Part shown: positions 7,534 through 16,320 of the stretch, one piece after another
Numbering within the stretch: the first letter of the stretch is position 1
Layout: each line of letters begins with the position of its first letter
Source: an uncultured Lachnospiraceae bacterium
Lineage (GTDB): Bacteria; Bacillota; Clostridia; Lachnospirales; Lachnospiraceae
Reading direction: 5' to 3'
DNA: 64,000 nt
Assembly: GCA_910588875.1 (NCBI GenBank)
Contig: CAJURT010000013.1
Span: forward strand, 12,247 to 76,246
The notes under the pieces: generated by a model
The model's input: the letters and a program-made list of their open reading frames with translations, nothing else
Database searches by the model: none
Told to the model about the DNA's origin: nothing
Made by a program: the position numbers and the translations under genes

Positions 7534-8802
7534 ATGAATGATATGAGTTCCATGAGCAGGGAAAGTAAAAAGCAGCAGCTGCGCCGCCAGATGATTACTC
7601 CTGAAAAAGATTATCCTCCAAACAGAAGGAAGCAGGAAGAGGAAGAGATGCATGCCAGCCGGCAAAAAAAACACCGCCGCCATATGGTTTTGGCCATATT
7701 GGCCCTGGCGCTGGTTTTTGCCGGCGCCGGATGCTGGTTTTATTACCAGCAGATTTTCCATTATACCAGCTATGAGACTGTCCGGCAGGTTTCCCTCAAC
7801 CAGGGCAGCCTGGTGGGGTATGAGACCTTTGGCAGCAATGTGCTGAAATATACCCGGGACGGGGCTTCTTATATCGACGACCGGGGAAATAATGTCTGGA
7901 CAGAAAGCTATGAGATGAAGATGCCGATTGTGGCGGTCAACGGGAATTTTGCCGTGATTGCGGATCAGCAGGGAAATGATATTATTATCTGCAATACTGA
8001 GGGGAAGGTGGGGCAGGCTCTTACAATCCTTCCCATAACCAGGGTTGCGGTGTCCGGCCTTGGAATGGTAGCGGCAGCGGTTGAGGATTCCACCTCCAGT
8101 TATCTCTACTTTTTCCGCAAGGATGGCGGGGAGATGAAAGTGAATATCAGGAGCAATATGTCAGGGAACGGGTATCCGCTGGATCTGTGCCTGTCTAAGG
8201 ACGGCACACAAATGATGTGTTCCTATGTTTATCTGGAAAACGGGGAGGCCAAAACCAGGGTTGTATTTTACGATTTTTCGGAGATCGGGAAGAACGTGCC
8301 CACCCGGGTGGTAGGAGGGTTTGACGAGCCGTTTGCCAATACGATTGTGCCGCGGGTTGCCTACCTGAAGGAACCCTATTCCTGCGCATTCAGCAGCCAG
8401 GGCCCGGCCTTTTTCTCTTCCAAAAACCTGGCAAAGCCGGAACTTGTAAAGGAAGGGACATTGCCCGGGGAGACCATCGCAGGGGTCTTCCATTCTGATG
8501 AATATGTGGCTGTGATTGTATGGAATACCACGGGGGAAGGGGAGAAACGGCTGGAGGTATTCCGGGCAGATGGAACCCATGTGCTGAGCAAGGAATTTAC
8601 GTATGATTATCTCCATGCAGATATTGACGGAGAATTGATATTTTTGTATAATGATAACTCATGCAAAGTGTTTAACATGGCAGGGGTGGAAAAGTTAGAC
8701 ACTGCCTTTGATTTTTCTGTTTCTAAAATCCGCAGGGGACGGCTTCCGAACACATTGCTGGTGATGGGACCACAGGAGATGCGGGAGATCAAATTGAGGT
8801 AA
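7534..8802 (+). CDS. DUF5711 family membrane protein
   Basis: A 422-residue protein matching the DUF5711 family of Clostridia by layout. A basic cytoplasmic N terminus (about 55 residues) is followed by one transmembrane segment (about residues 58-76) and a large outer domain of repeated beta strands resembling a propeller, with blade-like segments such as FAVIADQQGNDIIICN, YLYFFRKDGG and LIFLYNDNSCKVF. Function is unknown; propellers usually bind partners or ligands. ATG 7534 has AGGGGA 7 bases upstream. The upstream LysM membrane protein could work with it at the envelope, but the separate promoter argues that expression is at least partly independent. Confidence 0.8.
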   Translation: MNDMSSMSRESKKQQLRRQMITPEKDYPPNRRKQEEEEMHASRQKKHRRHMVLAILALALVFAGAGCWFYYQQIFHYTSYETVRQVSLNQGSLVGYETFGSNVLKYTRDGASYIDDRGNNVWTESYEMKMPIVAVNGNFAVIADQQGNDIIICNTEGKVGQALTILPITRVAVSGLGMVAAAVEDSTSSYLYFFRKDGGEMKVNIRSNMSGNGYPLDLCLSKDGTQMMCSYVYLENGEAKTRVVFYDFSEIGKNVPTRVVGGFDEPFANTIVPRVAYLKEPYSCAFSSQGPAFFSSKNLAKPELVKEGTLPGETIAGVFHSDEYVAVIVWNTTGEGEKRLEVFRADGTHVLSKEFTYDYLHADIDGELIFLYNDNSCKVFNMAGVEKLDTAFDFSVSKIRRGRLPNTLLVMGPQEMREIKLR

Positions 8803-8840
8803 CAGTGAAAATTTACATATAGGATATGAGGAGGGTACCA

Positions 8841-10841
8841 ATGAGTGAGTTAGACATGATGTCAGTCAATGCAATCCGCGTATTGTCAGCGGACGCGATC
8901 CAGAAGGCAGGCTCCGGCCATCCGGGCTTACCGCTGGGCTGTGCCGCGGTGGCTTATGAACTGTGGATGAACCATTTAAGCCATAACCCGGCCGACCCGG
9001 AGTGGGAGAACAGGGACAGGTTTATTCTCTCAGGCGGGCATGGCTCTATGCTGCTGTATTCCCTGCTCCATCTGTTCGGGTATGGCGGCTTGTCAAAGGA
9101 CGACATTATGCAGTTCCGGCAGATGGGGGCAAAGACACCCGGACATCCGGAATACCGCCATACCGTGGGTGTGGAGGCGACAACAGGGCCTCTGGGAGCC
9201 GGGATGGGCATGGCAGTTGGCATGGCGATTGCAGAGGCACATCTGGCCAGTGTATTTAATAAAGAGAATTATCCGGTGGTGGACCATTATACCTATGTGC
9301 TGGGCGGGGACGGCTGCATGATGGAAGGGATCTCTTCCGAAGCCTTTTCCCTGGCAGGGACATTGGGGCTGGGAAAGCTGATTGTCCTGTATGATTCCAA
9401 CCGGATTTCGATTGAGGGAGATACGGACGTTGCCTTTTCGGAGGATGTGGCAAAGAGGATGGAGGCTTTCGGCTTCCAGACCCTTTTTGTGGAGGATGGC
9501 AATGACCTGGCGGCAATCGGGCAGGCGATCAGGGAAGCCAAGGCAGATACCTCCCGCCCGTCCTTTATAAAGATCTGCACAGAGATCGGTTATGGATGCC
9601 CGGCCAAGCAGGGGAAGGCCAGCGCCCATGGGGAACCGCTGGGGGCGGAGAATGTGGCGGCGATGCGGGCTAACCTGGGCTGGGAATACCAGGAGCCCTT
9701 CTTTGTGCCCGAGGAGGTATATAGCCATTTCCGGAAAGCGGCAGAAGAGAAGGCAGAGGCAGAAGCTGCCTGGAAGGTAATGTTTGCCGCTTACTGCGGG
9801 GAGTTCCCTGAGATGGAAGCATTGTGGGACGAATATCATGGGGAAGGCAGGAAAAAGGCAGTGGCAGCGCTTCTGGCGGATGAAGAATTGTGGGCCGGAG
9901 GCGGAAAGCCGGAAGCTACCCGAAGCCTTTCCGGGAAGATGATCAACCATATCAGCGGATTGCTGCCGAACCTGGTAGGAGGGTCGGCGGATTTAGCTCC
10001 GTCCAATAAAACGGTTATGAATGGCACCGGATATTTTTCCGCAGAAGACCGCAGCGGGCGCAACCTGCATTTCGGGGTAAGGGAACTGGCAATGACGGCG
10101 ATTGGCAATGGCCTGATGCTGCACGGAGGCCTGCAGGCTTATGTGGCAACTTTCTTTGTGTTCAGTGATTATACCAAGCCCATGGCGCGTCTGTCGGCGC
10201 TGATGCAGCTGCCTCTCACTTTTGTGTTTACCCATGACAGCATTGGCGTGGGGGAGGACGGGCCGACCCATGAGCCGGTGGAACAGCTGGCGATGCTGCG
10301 TGCGATTCCTAATTTCCATGTGATCCGGCCCTGCGATGCAGTGGAAACAGCGGCGGCATGGTGCGCGGCTATCGCTTCGGAGAGGACGCCGACGGCGTTG
10401 GTTTTAAGCCGCCAGAACCTGCCGCCGGTGGCCGGGACAGGAAAGGGAGCCCTGCGGGGCGCCTATGTGGTAAAAGACTGTGAAGGTCTGCCGGAACTGA
10501 TTCTGATGGCGTCCGGTTCCGAGGTGGCGCCGGCTGTGGAGGCGGCGGGAGTGCTTGCCGCCGAGGGCCGGAAGGTACGGGTGGTCTCCATGCCTTCGAT
10601 GGAACTTTTTGAGGAACAGGGCAGGGAATACAAGGATTCGGTGCTTCCCCCGAAGGTGCGCAGACGTGTGGCGGTGGAGGCTCTCAGCGGCTTTGGATGG
10701 CACCGCTATGTCGGCCTGGACGGCGCCCTGGTGACCATGGACGGATTTGGGGCAAGCGGCCCGGCAGAGCAGTTGTTTGAGCATTTCGGCATTACGGTTG
10801 AAGGCATTCTGAATGCGGCAAGGGGGTTGCTGGCAGAGTAA
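8841..10841 (+). CDS. tkt: Transketolase
   Basis: A 666-residue TPP-dependent transketolase that moves two-carbon units between sugar phosphates in the non-oxidative pentose phosphate pathway. The N-terminal half has the SGHPGLPLGCA substrate-binding motif (about residues 28-38), the FILSGGHGSMLLYSLLH segment, and the GDGCMMEGISSEAFSLAG thiamine-binding motif (around 157-175). The middle domain has FGVRELAMTAIGNG, with the catalytic glutamate, and THDSIGVGEDGPTHEP. The C-terminal domain is complete. ATG 8841 has GAGGAGGG just upstream; an ATG at 8826 overlaps that site. Glucokinase follows after a gap with a long inverted repeat. Confidence 0.97.
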   Translation: MSELDMMSVNAIRVLSADAIQKAGSGHPGLPLGCAAVAYELWMNHLSHNPADPEWENRDRFILSGGHGSMLLYSLLHLFGYGGLSKDDIMQFRQMGAKTPGHPEYRHTVGVEATTGPLGAGMGMAVGMAIAEAHLASVFNKENYPVVDHYTYVLGGDGCMMEGISSEAFSLAGTLGLGKLIVLYDSNRISIEGDTDVAFSEDVAKRMEAFGFQTLFVEDGNDLAAIGQAIREAKADTSRPSFIKICTEIGYGCPAKQGKASAHGEPLGAENVAAMRANLGWEYQEPFFVPEEVYSHFRKAAEEKAEAEAAWKVMFAAYCGEFPEMEALWDEYHGEGRKKAVAALLADEELWAGGGKPEATRSLSGKMINHISGLLPNLVGGSADLAPSNKTVMNGTGYFSAEDRSGRNLHFGVRELAMTAIGNGLMLHGGLQAYVATFFVFSDYTKPMARLSALMQLPLTFVFTHDSIGVGEDGPTHEPVEQLAMLRAIPNFHVIRPCDAVETAAAWCAAIASERTPTALVLSRQNLPPVAGTGKGALRGAYVVKDCEGLPELILMASGSEVAPAVEAAGVLAAEGRKVRVVSMPSMELFEEQGREYKDSVLPPKVRRRVAVEALSGFGWHRYVGLDGALVTMDGFGASGPAEQLFEHFGITVEGILNAARGLLAE

Positions 10842-10850
10842 AGCCTTAAT

Positions 10851-10961
10851 CTCTCAGGGAAAAAGGCGGCAGTTTTACGGATGGGTTGTTGCGGCAGCGA
10901 CGTGCGAAGACACGGCTGTCCACGAAAAACCTGCCGTGGCTGCCGTCTTTTTCCCTGAGAG
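10851..10961. repeat. 22-bp inverted repeat with 67-base loop between tkt and glcK
   Basis: A 22-base arm at 10851-10872 (beginning CTCTCAGGGAAAAAGG) pairs with 10940-10961 with a single mismatch that would be a G-U pair in RNA. The 67-base loop holds smaller hairpins such as CCACG/CGTGG. No T-run follows either arm, so it is not a standard terminator. It fills most of the 270-base gap downstream of tkt and could be an RNA structure, a protein-binding site or the remnant of a miniature element. Confidence 0.6.
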
Positions 10962-11026
10962 GCAGCCCGTCCGGAAACAGGAGCAAAACCTTGTCCTCCC
11001 CTGCCATAAAGAAGTTGTATTTTTGC

Positions 11027-11055
11027 TTGCAATCGAATATACTTTCTTTTATACT
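11027..11055 (+). promoter_or_regulatory. Sigma-A promoter for glcK
   Basis: TTGCAA (11027-11032) and TATACT (11050-11055) are 17 bases apart, 57 bases before the glucokinase start codon. Confidence 0.55.
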
Positions 11056-11111
11056 ACAGATAGTGACATCCGGCGCCATATGAATTACTGCCGGGTGGGA
11101 AGGAGGAGAGG

Positions 11112-12053
11112 ATGAAACACTGTATCGGTATTGATATAGGGGGCACCACCGTAAAGCTGGGGCTTTTTACGGAAGAGGGTGAATTGCTGGATAAATGGGA
11201 GGTACCTACCCGGAAGGAGGAGGGAGGCAGATACATACTTTCTGACGTGGCGGCTTCTATTAAGAAAGTGCTGGCGGATAAGGGGATTGGCCGCGAGTCT
11301 GTGGCCGGAGCCGGCATGGGCGTGCCGGGGCCGGTGATGCCGGACGGTCATGTGGAGGTCTGTGTGAACCTGGGATGGCGGGATATGAACCCGCAGCAGG
11401 AACTGAGCCGGCTGCTGGACGGGCTGTTGGTAAAGAGCGGGAACGATGCCAATGTGGCGGCCTTAGGTGAGATGTGGCAGGGCGGCGGCAAGGGTTATAC
11501 GGATATTGTGATGGTGACGCTGGGCACCGGCGTGGGCGGCGGTGTGATTATTGATGAGAAGATCATTGCCGGGAAGCATGGGCTGGGCGGAGAGATCGGG
11601 CATATCCATGTCCGGGATGAGGAATGGGAACATTGCAATTGCGGTGGGGTGGGCTGTGTGGAGCAGATTGCCAGTGCTACCGGGATTGCCAGGGAAGCCA
11701 AGAGAAAGATGGCTGCCTCGGACGTTCCTTCTTCTATGAGAAAATACGGGGATGGGATTACGGCGAAGGACGTTATGGATGAGGCCAAGGCAGGGGATGC
11801 CCTGGCGCTGGAGGTGGCGGAGACTGTGGGACGTTATCTGGGAATGATGCTGGCACAGGTGGCGCTGACCGTGGATCCGGAGATGTTTGTGATCGGTGGC
11901 GGTGTGTCCCGGGCCGGGCAGTTTCTCATTGAACGGATAGAGAAATACTATGACCACTATTCTCCGATTTCCCAGAATAAGGGGAAGATCGGGCTGGCCA
12001 AGCTGGGGAATGATGCCGGGATCTATGGTGCGGCACGCCTGGTTCTGTCTTAA
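11112..12053 (+). CDS. glcK: ROK-family glucokinase
   Basis: A 313-residue ROK kinase, predicted to phosphorylate glucose to glucose-6-phosphate with ATP. It shows the phosphate-binding GIDIGGTTVKLGLF (residues 5-18), the sugar-binding GMGVPGPV and KSGNDANVAALGE segments, VTLGTGVGGGVIID, the GEIGHIHV glutamate-histidine motif, and the ROK zinc motif in HCNCGGVGCVEQIAS. Length and motif order match GlcK of Firmicutes. ATG 11112 follows AAGGAGGAGAGG directly. A possible promoter lies upstream. With transketolase it feeds central sugar metabolism. Confidence 0.95.
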   Translation: MKHCIGIDIGGTTVKLGLFTEEGELLDKWEVPTRKEEGGRYILSDVAASIKKVLADKGIGRESVAGAGMGVPGPVMPDGHVEVCVNLGWRDMNPQQELSRLLDGLLVKSGNDANVAALGEMWQGGGKGYTDIVMVTLGTGVGGGVIIDEKIIAGKHGLGGEIGHIHVRDEEWEHCNCGGVGCVEQIASATGIAREAKRKMAASDVPSSMRKYGDGITAKDVMDEAKAGDALALEVAETVGRYLGMMLAQVALTVDPEMFVIGGGVSRAGQFLIERIEKYYDHYSPISQNKGKIGLAKLGNDAGIYGAARLVLS

Positions 12054-12084
12054 AAGCGTCCGGGAAAGGAAAGGGAAACGGTAA

Positions 12085-12156
12085 GGGACAGCCCGGCTGC
12101 GGCCCGGGCTGTCCCATGACATGAGGAGACCCCGGAGGACTTTCGTCCAACCGGGG
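12085..12156 (+). terminator. Two hairpins downstream of glcK
   Basis: GGGACAGCCCGG (12085-12096) pairs perfectly with CCGGGCTGTCCC (12104-12115) over a 7-base loop; a second hairpin joins CCCCGG (12130-12135) with CCGGGG (12151-12156). Neither has a good T-run, but their strength and place after a stop codon suggest transcript ending or 3' protection. The rest of the gap to 12292 is AT-rich and has no clear promoter with standard spacing. Confidence 0.5.
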
Positions 12157-12292
12157 CAATTATGAAAAATCTATGTGCAATTTGACTAGTGAACTAAATT
12201 GTTTCTCTGACTTTCTATACATTTAGTATAAAAATAAGATATGGACAGAATATGAACACAATGTAAATAGATTGTAACGAAGGGAGGAAATT

Positions 12293-13957
12293 ATGCCGGA
12301 GGAAAGAAAAACCGTTGTAATCGGCCATAAGAACCCGGATACGGATTCTATCTGTTCAGCGATCTGTTATGCAAACCTGAAGAAGGAAGTGACCGGCAGG
12401 GAGTATGAGCCGGGCCGGGCCGGGCATATTAATGAGGAAACGCAGTTTGTGCTGAAGTATTTTGGGGTGGAGGCGCCGCGTCTGGTAGAGAATGTAAAAA
12501 CCCAGGTGAAGGATATCGAGATCAGGGAAACAAAAGGGGTGGACAGAAGCATTTCCCTGAAAAGGGCCTGGAACCTGATGCAGGATGTGAATGCGGTCAC
12601 GCTGCCTGCAGTCAATAGCCGGGGAGGCCTGGAGGGCCTGATTACGGTAGGGGATATCACAAAATCCTACATGAATGTCTATGACAGCAGTATTTTGTCC
12701 AAAGCAAAGACACAGTATAGCAATATACTGGAGACGCTGGAGGGAGCGTTGATGGTTGGGGATGAGACAAAGTATTTCCAGGAGGGGAAGGTGCTGGTGG
12801 CAGCGGCGAACCCGGATATGATGGAGTATTATATTTCGCCCCATGACCTGGTGATTTTGGGGAACCGTTATGAGTCCCAGCTCTGTGCCATTGAGATGGA
12901 GGCGGACTGCATTATTGTCTGTGAGGGTGCGGCGGTTTCCATGACCATCCGCAAGCTGGCCCAGGAGCGGGGCTGCACGGTCATGACAACCCCTTATGAT
13001 ACCTACACGGCTGCCCGCCTGATTAACCAGAGCATGCCCATCAGTTATTTTATGCGGACGGAAAACCTGATTACCTTCGAGGATACGGATTATATTGATG
13101 AGATCAAGGATGTGATGGCCAGCAAACGGCACCGGGACTTCCCGATCCTGGATAAGGACGGGAAATATAAGGGGATGATCTCCCGCCGGAACCTTCTGGG
13201 GGCAAGGGGAAAACAGATTGTTCTGGTGGACCACAATGAGCGGAACCAGGCAGTGGACGGGATTGAGAATGCCGAGATTCTGGAGATTATCGACCACCAT
13301 AAGCTGGGGACCGTGGAGACGATTTCACCGGTATTTTTTCGTAACCAGCCTGTAGGGTGCACGGCCACGATCATCTATCAGATGTACAACGAAAACAATG
13401 TGCAGATCGATAAGGTTACGGCGGGGCTTTTGTGCAGTGCGATCATTTCGGATACTCTGCTGTTCCGTTCGCCCACCTGCACACAGATTGATAAGCTGGC
13501 GGCATTGGCGCTGGCGGGGGTGGCGGGGATCAATATTGACCGCTATGCTGCAGAGATGTTTGCAGCAGGAAGCAACCTGCGGGGAAAGAGCGATGAGGAT
13601 ATTTTCTACCAGGATTTCAAACGCTTCAGTGCAGGCAAGGTGTCTTTTGGGGTGGCTCAGATCAGTTCCCTGAATGGAGACGAACTGTCAGACTTAAAGG
13701 ACAGGATGGTACCCTACCTGAAAAAAGCCCAGGCAGAACATAAAGTAGACATGCTGTTTTTCATGCTGACCAATATCCTTACAGAATCCACGGAACTGCT
13801 GTGTGAGGGAAGCGGTGCAGAAAGCCTGGTCCGGAAGGCGTTCCACCTGGATATGGAGGATGATGGTCCCTTAACAGAAGGCGTGGTGGAACTTGTGGGG
13901 GTGGTATCAAGGAAAAAACAGCTGATTCCGGCAATTATGATTGCCAGTGAGGCATAA
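12293..13957 (+). CDS. Manganese-dependent inorganic pyrophosphatase with CBS and DRTGG domains
   Basis: A 554-residue family II pyrophosphatase of the nucleotide-regulated CBS type, which hydrolyses pyrophosphate and in studied members is inhibited by AMP or ADP and activated by ATP or diadenosine polyphosphates. The DHH catalytic part has VIGHKNPDTDSICSAI at the N terminus and IIDHHKLG near residues 340-347. Between them lie a first CBS motif (about 75-125), a DRTGG-like domain (about 130-240) and a second CBS motif (about 250-305). The DHHA2 domain completes the C terminus. ATG 12293 follows GGGAGGAAATT. The length agrees with CBS-DRTGG-CBS members rather than the plain 310-residue PpaC. 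Confidence 0.93.
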   Translation: MPEERKTVVIGHKNPDTDSICSAICYANLKKEVTGREYEPGRAGHINEETQFVLKYFGVEAPRLVENVKTQVKDIEIRETKGVDRSISLKRAWNLMQDVNAVTLPAVNSRGGLEGLITVGDITKSYMNVYDSSILSKAKTQYSNILETLEGALMVGDETKYFQEGKVLVAAANPDMMEYYISPHDLVILGNRYESQLCAIEMEADCIIVCEGAAVSMTIRKLAQERGCTVMTTPYDTYTAARLINQSMPISYFMRTENLITFEDTDYIDEIKDVMASKRHRDFPILDKDGKYKGMISRRNLLGARGKQIVLVDHNERNQAVDGIENAEILEIIDHHKLGTVETISPVFFRNQPVGCTATIIYQMYNENNVQIDKVTAGLLCSAIISDTLLFRSPTCTQIDKLAALALAGVAGINIDRYAAEMFAAGSNLRGKSDEDIFYQDFKRFSAGKVSFGVAQISSLNGDELSDLKDRMVPYLKKAQAEHKVDMLFFMLTNILTESTELLCEGSGAESLVRKAFHLDMEDDGPLTEGVVELVGVVSRKKQLIPAIMIASEA

Positions 13958-13961
13958 AAGG

Positions 13962-14624
13962 ATGGCAGGCCAAAGAGCGGAAAGGGAGATGTGGAAGCCG
14001 GGCAACATGCTTTATCCGGTGCCGGCAGTGATGGTAAGCTGCATGAGCCCGGGGAAAAAGCCGAACATCATTACTGTGGCATGGGCAGGGACGGTGTGCT
14101 CGGATCCGCCTATGCTGTCAATTTCTGTGCGGAAGGAACGGTATTCTTATGGCATGATCCGGCAGAGCGGGGAGTTTGTGGTGAATCTGGTAAACCGGAG
14201 GCTGGTTTACGCCGCGGATTACTGTGGGGTGAAGTCAGGGCGTGATGTGGACAAGTACCGGGAGACGGGGCTGGAGCCGTTGGATTCCAGGAATATCGCG
14301 GCGCCGGGGATTGCCCAGAGCCCGGTGTGCCTGGAATGCCGCGTGGCACGGAGGATCCCCTTGGGCAGCCATGATCTGTTCCTGGCAGAGATCCTGGGGG
14401 TATCGGTTGATAAGCAGTACCTGGACAGGAACGGAAGGTTTAATCTTAACAGCTGCGGGCTGGTGGCCTATTCCCATGGGGAATATTTTGCCCTGGGGCA
14501 GAAGCTGGGGAGTTTTGGTTATTCTGTGAGGAGGAAAGGGGTAAAAGGGCCTGGCAGGAAAGGGAAGGAAGGGAAGAAAAATGAAGCCAAACATAACTCT
14601 GATCGGAATGCCGGCCTCCGGTAA
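13962..14624 (+). CDS. Flavin reductase family protein
   Basis: A 220-residue protein of the FMN-binding split-barrel flavin reductase family (DIM6/NTAB type). Typical segments are MLYPVPAVMVSC, NIITVAWAGTVCSDPPMLSI with the flavin-binding region, GEFVVNLVN, and SPVCLECRV. Partner and substrate are unknown. The start is uncertain: ATG 13962 has GTGAGG 9 bases upstream, while ATG 13989 gives MWKPGNM but a poor site. The basic C-terminal tail overlaps the aroK start by 44 bases in another frame, so the two genes are translationally linked. It begins five bases after the pyrophosphatase stop codon. Confidence 0.8.
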   Translation: MAGQRAEREMWKPGNMLYPVPAVMVSCMSPGKKPNIITVAWAGTVCSDPPMLSISVRKERYSYGMIRQSGEFVVNLVNRRLVYAADYCGVKSGRDVDKYRETGLEPLDSRNIAAPGIAQSPVCLECRVARRIPLGSHDLFLAEILGVSVDKQYLDRNGRFNLNSCGLVAYSHGEYFALGQKLGSFGYSVRRKGVKGPGRKGKEGKKNEAKHNSDRNAGLR

Positions 14625-15105
14625 AAGCACAATCGGTGTGCTGCTGGCCAAACGCCTGGGATATTCCTTCGTGGATGTGGATATTGTGATCCAGGAAAGA
14701 ACCGGGAGGCTGTTAAAGGAGATTATCGCCAGGGAGGGCACGGAAGGTTTCCTGCAGATAGAAAACAGGGTTAACCAGGAACTGGATGTCACCCACAGCG
14801 TGATTGCTCCCGGGGGAAGCGTGGTTTATGGCAGGGAAGCGATGGAACACCTTAAGCAGATCAGCCAGATTGTCTACTTAAAGCTTACCTATGAGGAACT
14901 GAAACAGCGGCTGGGGGATCTGGCAGACCGGGGCGTAGTGCTGAAGCCCGGGATGACTTTGAGGGATCTGTATGAAGAACGGGTGCCATTGTATGAGCGG
15001 TACGCACAGATTACGGTCAGCGAGGGGAGGCGCGGGCCGGGGGCGGTGGTAGATGAATTGCGGGAGATTATGGAAAAAAACATGGCGGCAAGGAGGATTG
15101 TATGA
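14581..15105 (+). CDS. aroK: Shikimate kinase
   Basis: A 174-residue P-loop kinase with GMPASGKST (residues 9-17), a DVD shikimate-binding motif in SFVDVDIVIQE, a FLQIENRV segment, the APGGSVV loop and a lid segment ADRGVVLKPGMTLRDLYEER. This matches shikimate kinases, which phosphorylate shikimate in aromatic amino acid synthesis. The lid arginine context is not the textbook form, so a related small-molecule kinase is possible, and no other aro gene is adjacent. ATG 14581 follows GGAAGGGAAG. It overlaps the next gene by 4 bases. Confidence 0.8.
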   Translation: MKPNITLIGMPASGKSTIGVLLAKRLGYSFVDVDIVIQERTGRLLKEIIAREGTEGFLQIENRVNQELDVTHSVIAPGGSVVYGREAMEHLKQISQIVYLKLTYEELKQRLGDLADRGVVLKPGMTLRDLYEERVPLYERYAQITVSEGRRGPGAVVDELREIMEKNMAARRIV

Positions 15106-16307
15106 AGTACATTGTGATGTTGGGAGACGGGATGGCAGATTATCCGATTGAGGCATTGGGGGGCAAGACGCCGTTGATGGTGGCAAAAAAGCCTAATATT
15201 GACCGGATGGCCAGATGCGGGGAACTGGGGATGGTAAAGACGGTTCCTGAGGGGATGAAGCCGGGGAGTGATGTGGCAAACCTGGCAGCGATGGGATATG
15301 ACCCGGTCAGCTGCTATACCGGAAGGTCTCCCTTGGAGGCGGTCAGCATTGGGATTGAGATGTCGGATACGGACGTGGCATTCCGCTGTAACCTGGTGAC
15401 GCTGACAGAGGAAAAGGAATATGCGGATAAAACCATGGCGGATTACAGTTCCGGGGAGATAACCACAGAGGAGGCGGCAAAGCTGATGGAGGCTGTGAAT
15501 GAAGCTTTCCGTTCAGAGGAACTCTTGTTTTATCCGGGCATCAGCTACCGCCACTGCATGATCTGGCATGGAGGCCCGGTGGGATTGGAACTGACGCCTC
15601 CCCATGATATTTCGGACCGCAAAATCACAGAATACCTGCCGTCAAACCCAGTGATCCTTGACCTGATGCGCCGAAGCTATGATGTGCTTAAGGATCATCC
15701 GGTTAACCAGGCCAGGCGGGCAAGGGGGTTAAACCCGGCCAATTCAATCTGGCTGTGGGGAGAGGGGACGCGCCCGGCAGTATCCCGTTTTCAGGAGGCA
15801 TATGGCGTGAAGGGCTCCGTGATCTCGGCTGTGGATCTGATCAAGGGGATCGGGATCTGTGCCGGGATGAAGGTGATTGAGGTGGAGGGTGCCACCGGGA
15901 ACATTGACACAAACTTTAAAGGCAAAGGGGAAGCGGCCCTTAAGACGCTGCTGGAGGGGCAGGATCTGGTTTATATCCATGTGGAGGCCCCTGACGAGTG
16001 CGGGCACCATGGGGATCTGGAAGGAAAGATCCAGGCGATTGAGCGGATTGATGAAGAGATTGTGGGGCCGTTGCTGGCAGGGCTTGAAAAGGCAGGGGAG
16101 GACTATGCAATACTGGTGATGCCTGACCATCCGACTCCGATTGCCATCAAGACCCATATTGCGGATCCGGTCCCGTATCTGCTTTACTGCAGTACACAGG
16201 AAGGAAACTCCGGAGCGGATACCTATACGGAGGAGACAGCAGCCGCATCCGGAAATTACGAGGAACATGGCTATGAACTTATGAAACGCCTGCTGGGAAA
16301 GAAATAG
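15102..16307 (+). CDS. Cofactor-independent phosphoglycerate mutase-like protein, proposed homoserine kinase
   Basis: A 401-residue member of the alkaline-phosphatase superfamily related to archaeal-type phosphoglycerate mutase. Metal-binding segments are YIVMLGDGMADYP at the N terminus, PGSDVANLAAMGYDP with the nucleophilic serine, APDECGHHGD and VMPDHPTPI near the end. Bacterial members with the NSIWLWGEGTRP segment fall in the group named proposed homoserine kinase (TIGR02535-like), and some members of this group have been shown to act in threonine synthesis. Mutase and homoserine kinase remain alternatives. Its start overlaps the aroK stop in an ATGA, so the two are co-translated, fitting an amino acid biosynthesis pair. 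Confidence 0.85.
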   Translation: MKYIVMLGDGMADYPIEALGGKTPLMVAKKPNIDRMARCGELGMVKTVPEGMKPGSDVANLAAMGYDPVSCYTGRSPLEAVSIGIEMSDTDVAFRCNLVTLTEEKEYADKTMADYSSGEITTEEAAKLMEAVNEAFRSEELLFYPGISYRHCMIWHGGPVGLELTPPHDISDRKITEYLPSNPVILDLMRRSYDVLKDHPVNQARRARGLNPANSIWLWGEGTRPAVSRFQEAYGVKGSVISAVDLIKGIGICAGMKVIEVEGATGNIDTNFKGKGEAALKTLLEGQDLVYIHVEAPDECGHHGDLEGKIQAIERIDEEIVGPLLAGLEKAGEDYAILVMPDHPTPIAIKTHIADPVPYLLYCSTQEGNSGADTYTEETAAASGNYEEHGYELMKRLLGKK

Positions 16308-16320
16308 AATCGAGGTTTTT

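Noticed and set aside
10846..11079. A 77-codon minus-strand frame in the tkt-glcK gap
   Set aside because: It runs through the inverted repeat and the glcK promoter, lacks a ribosome site and resembles no protein.
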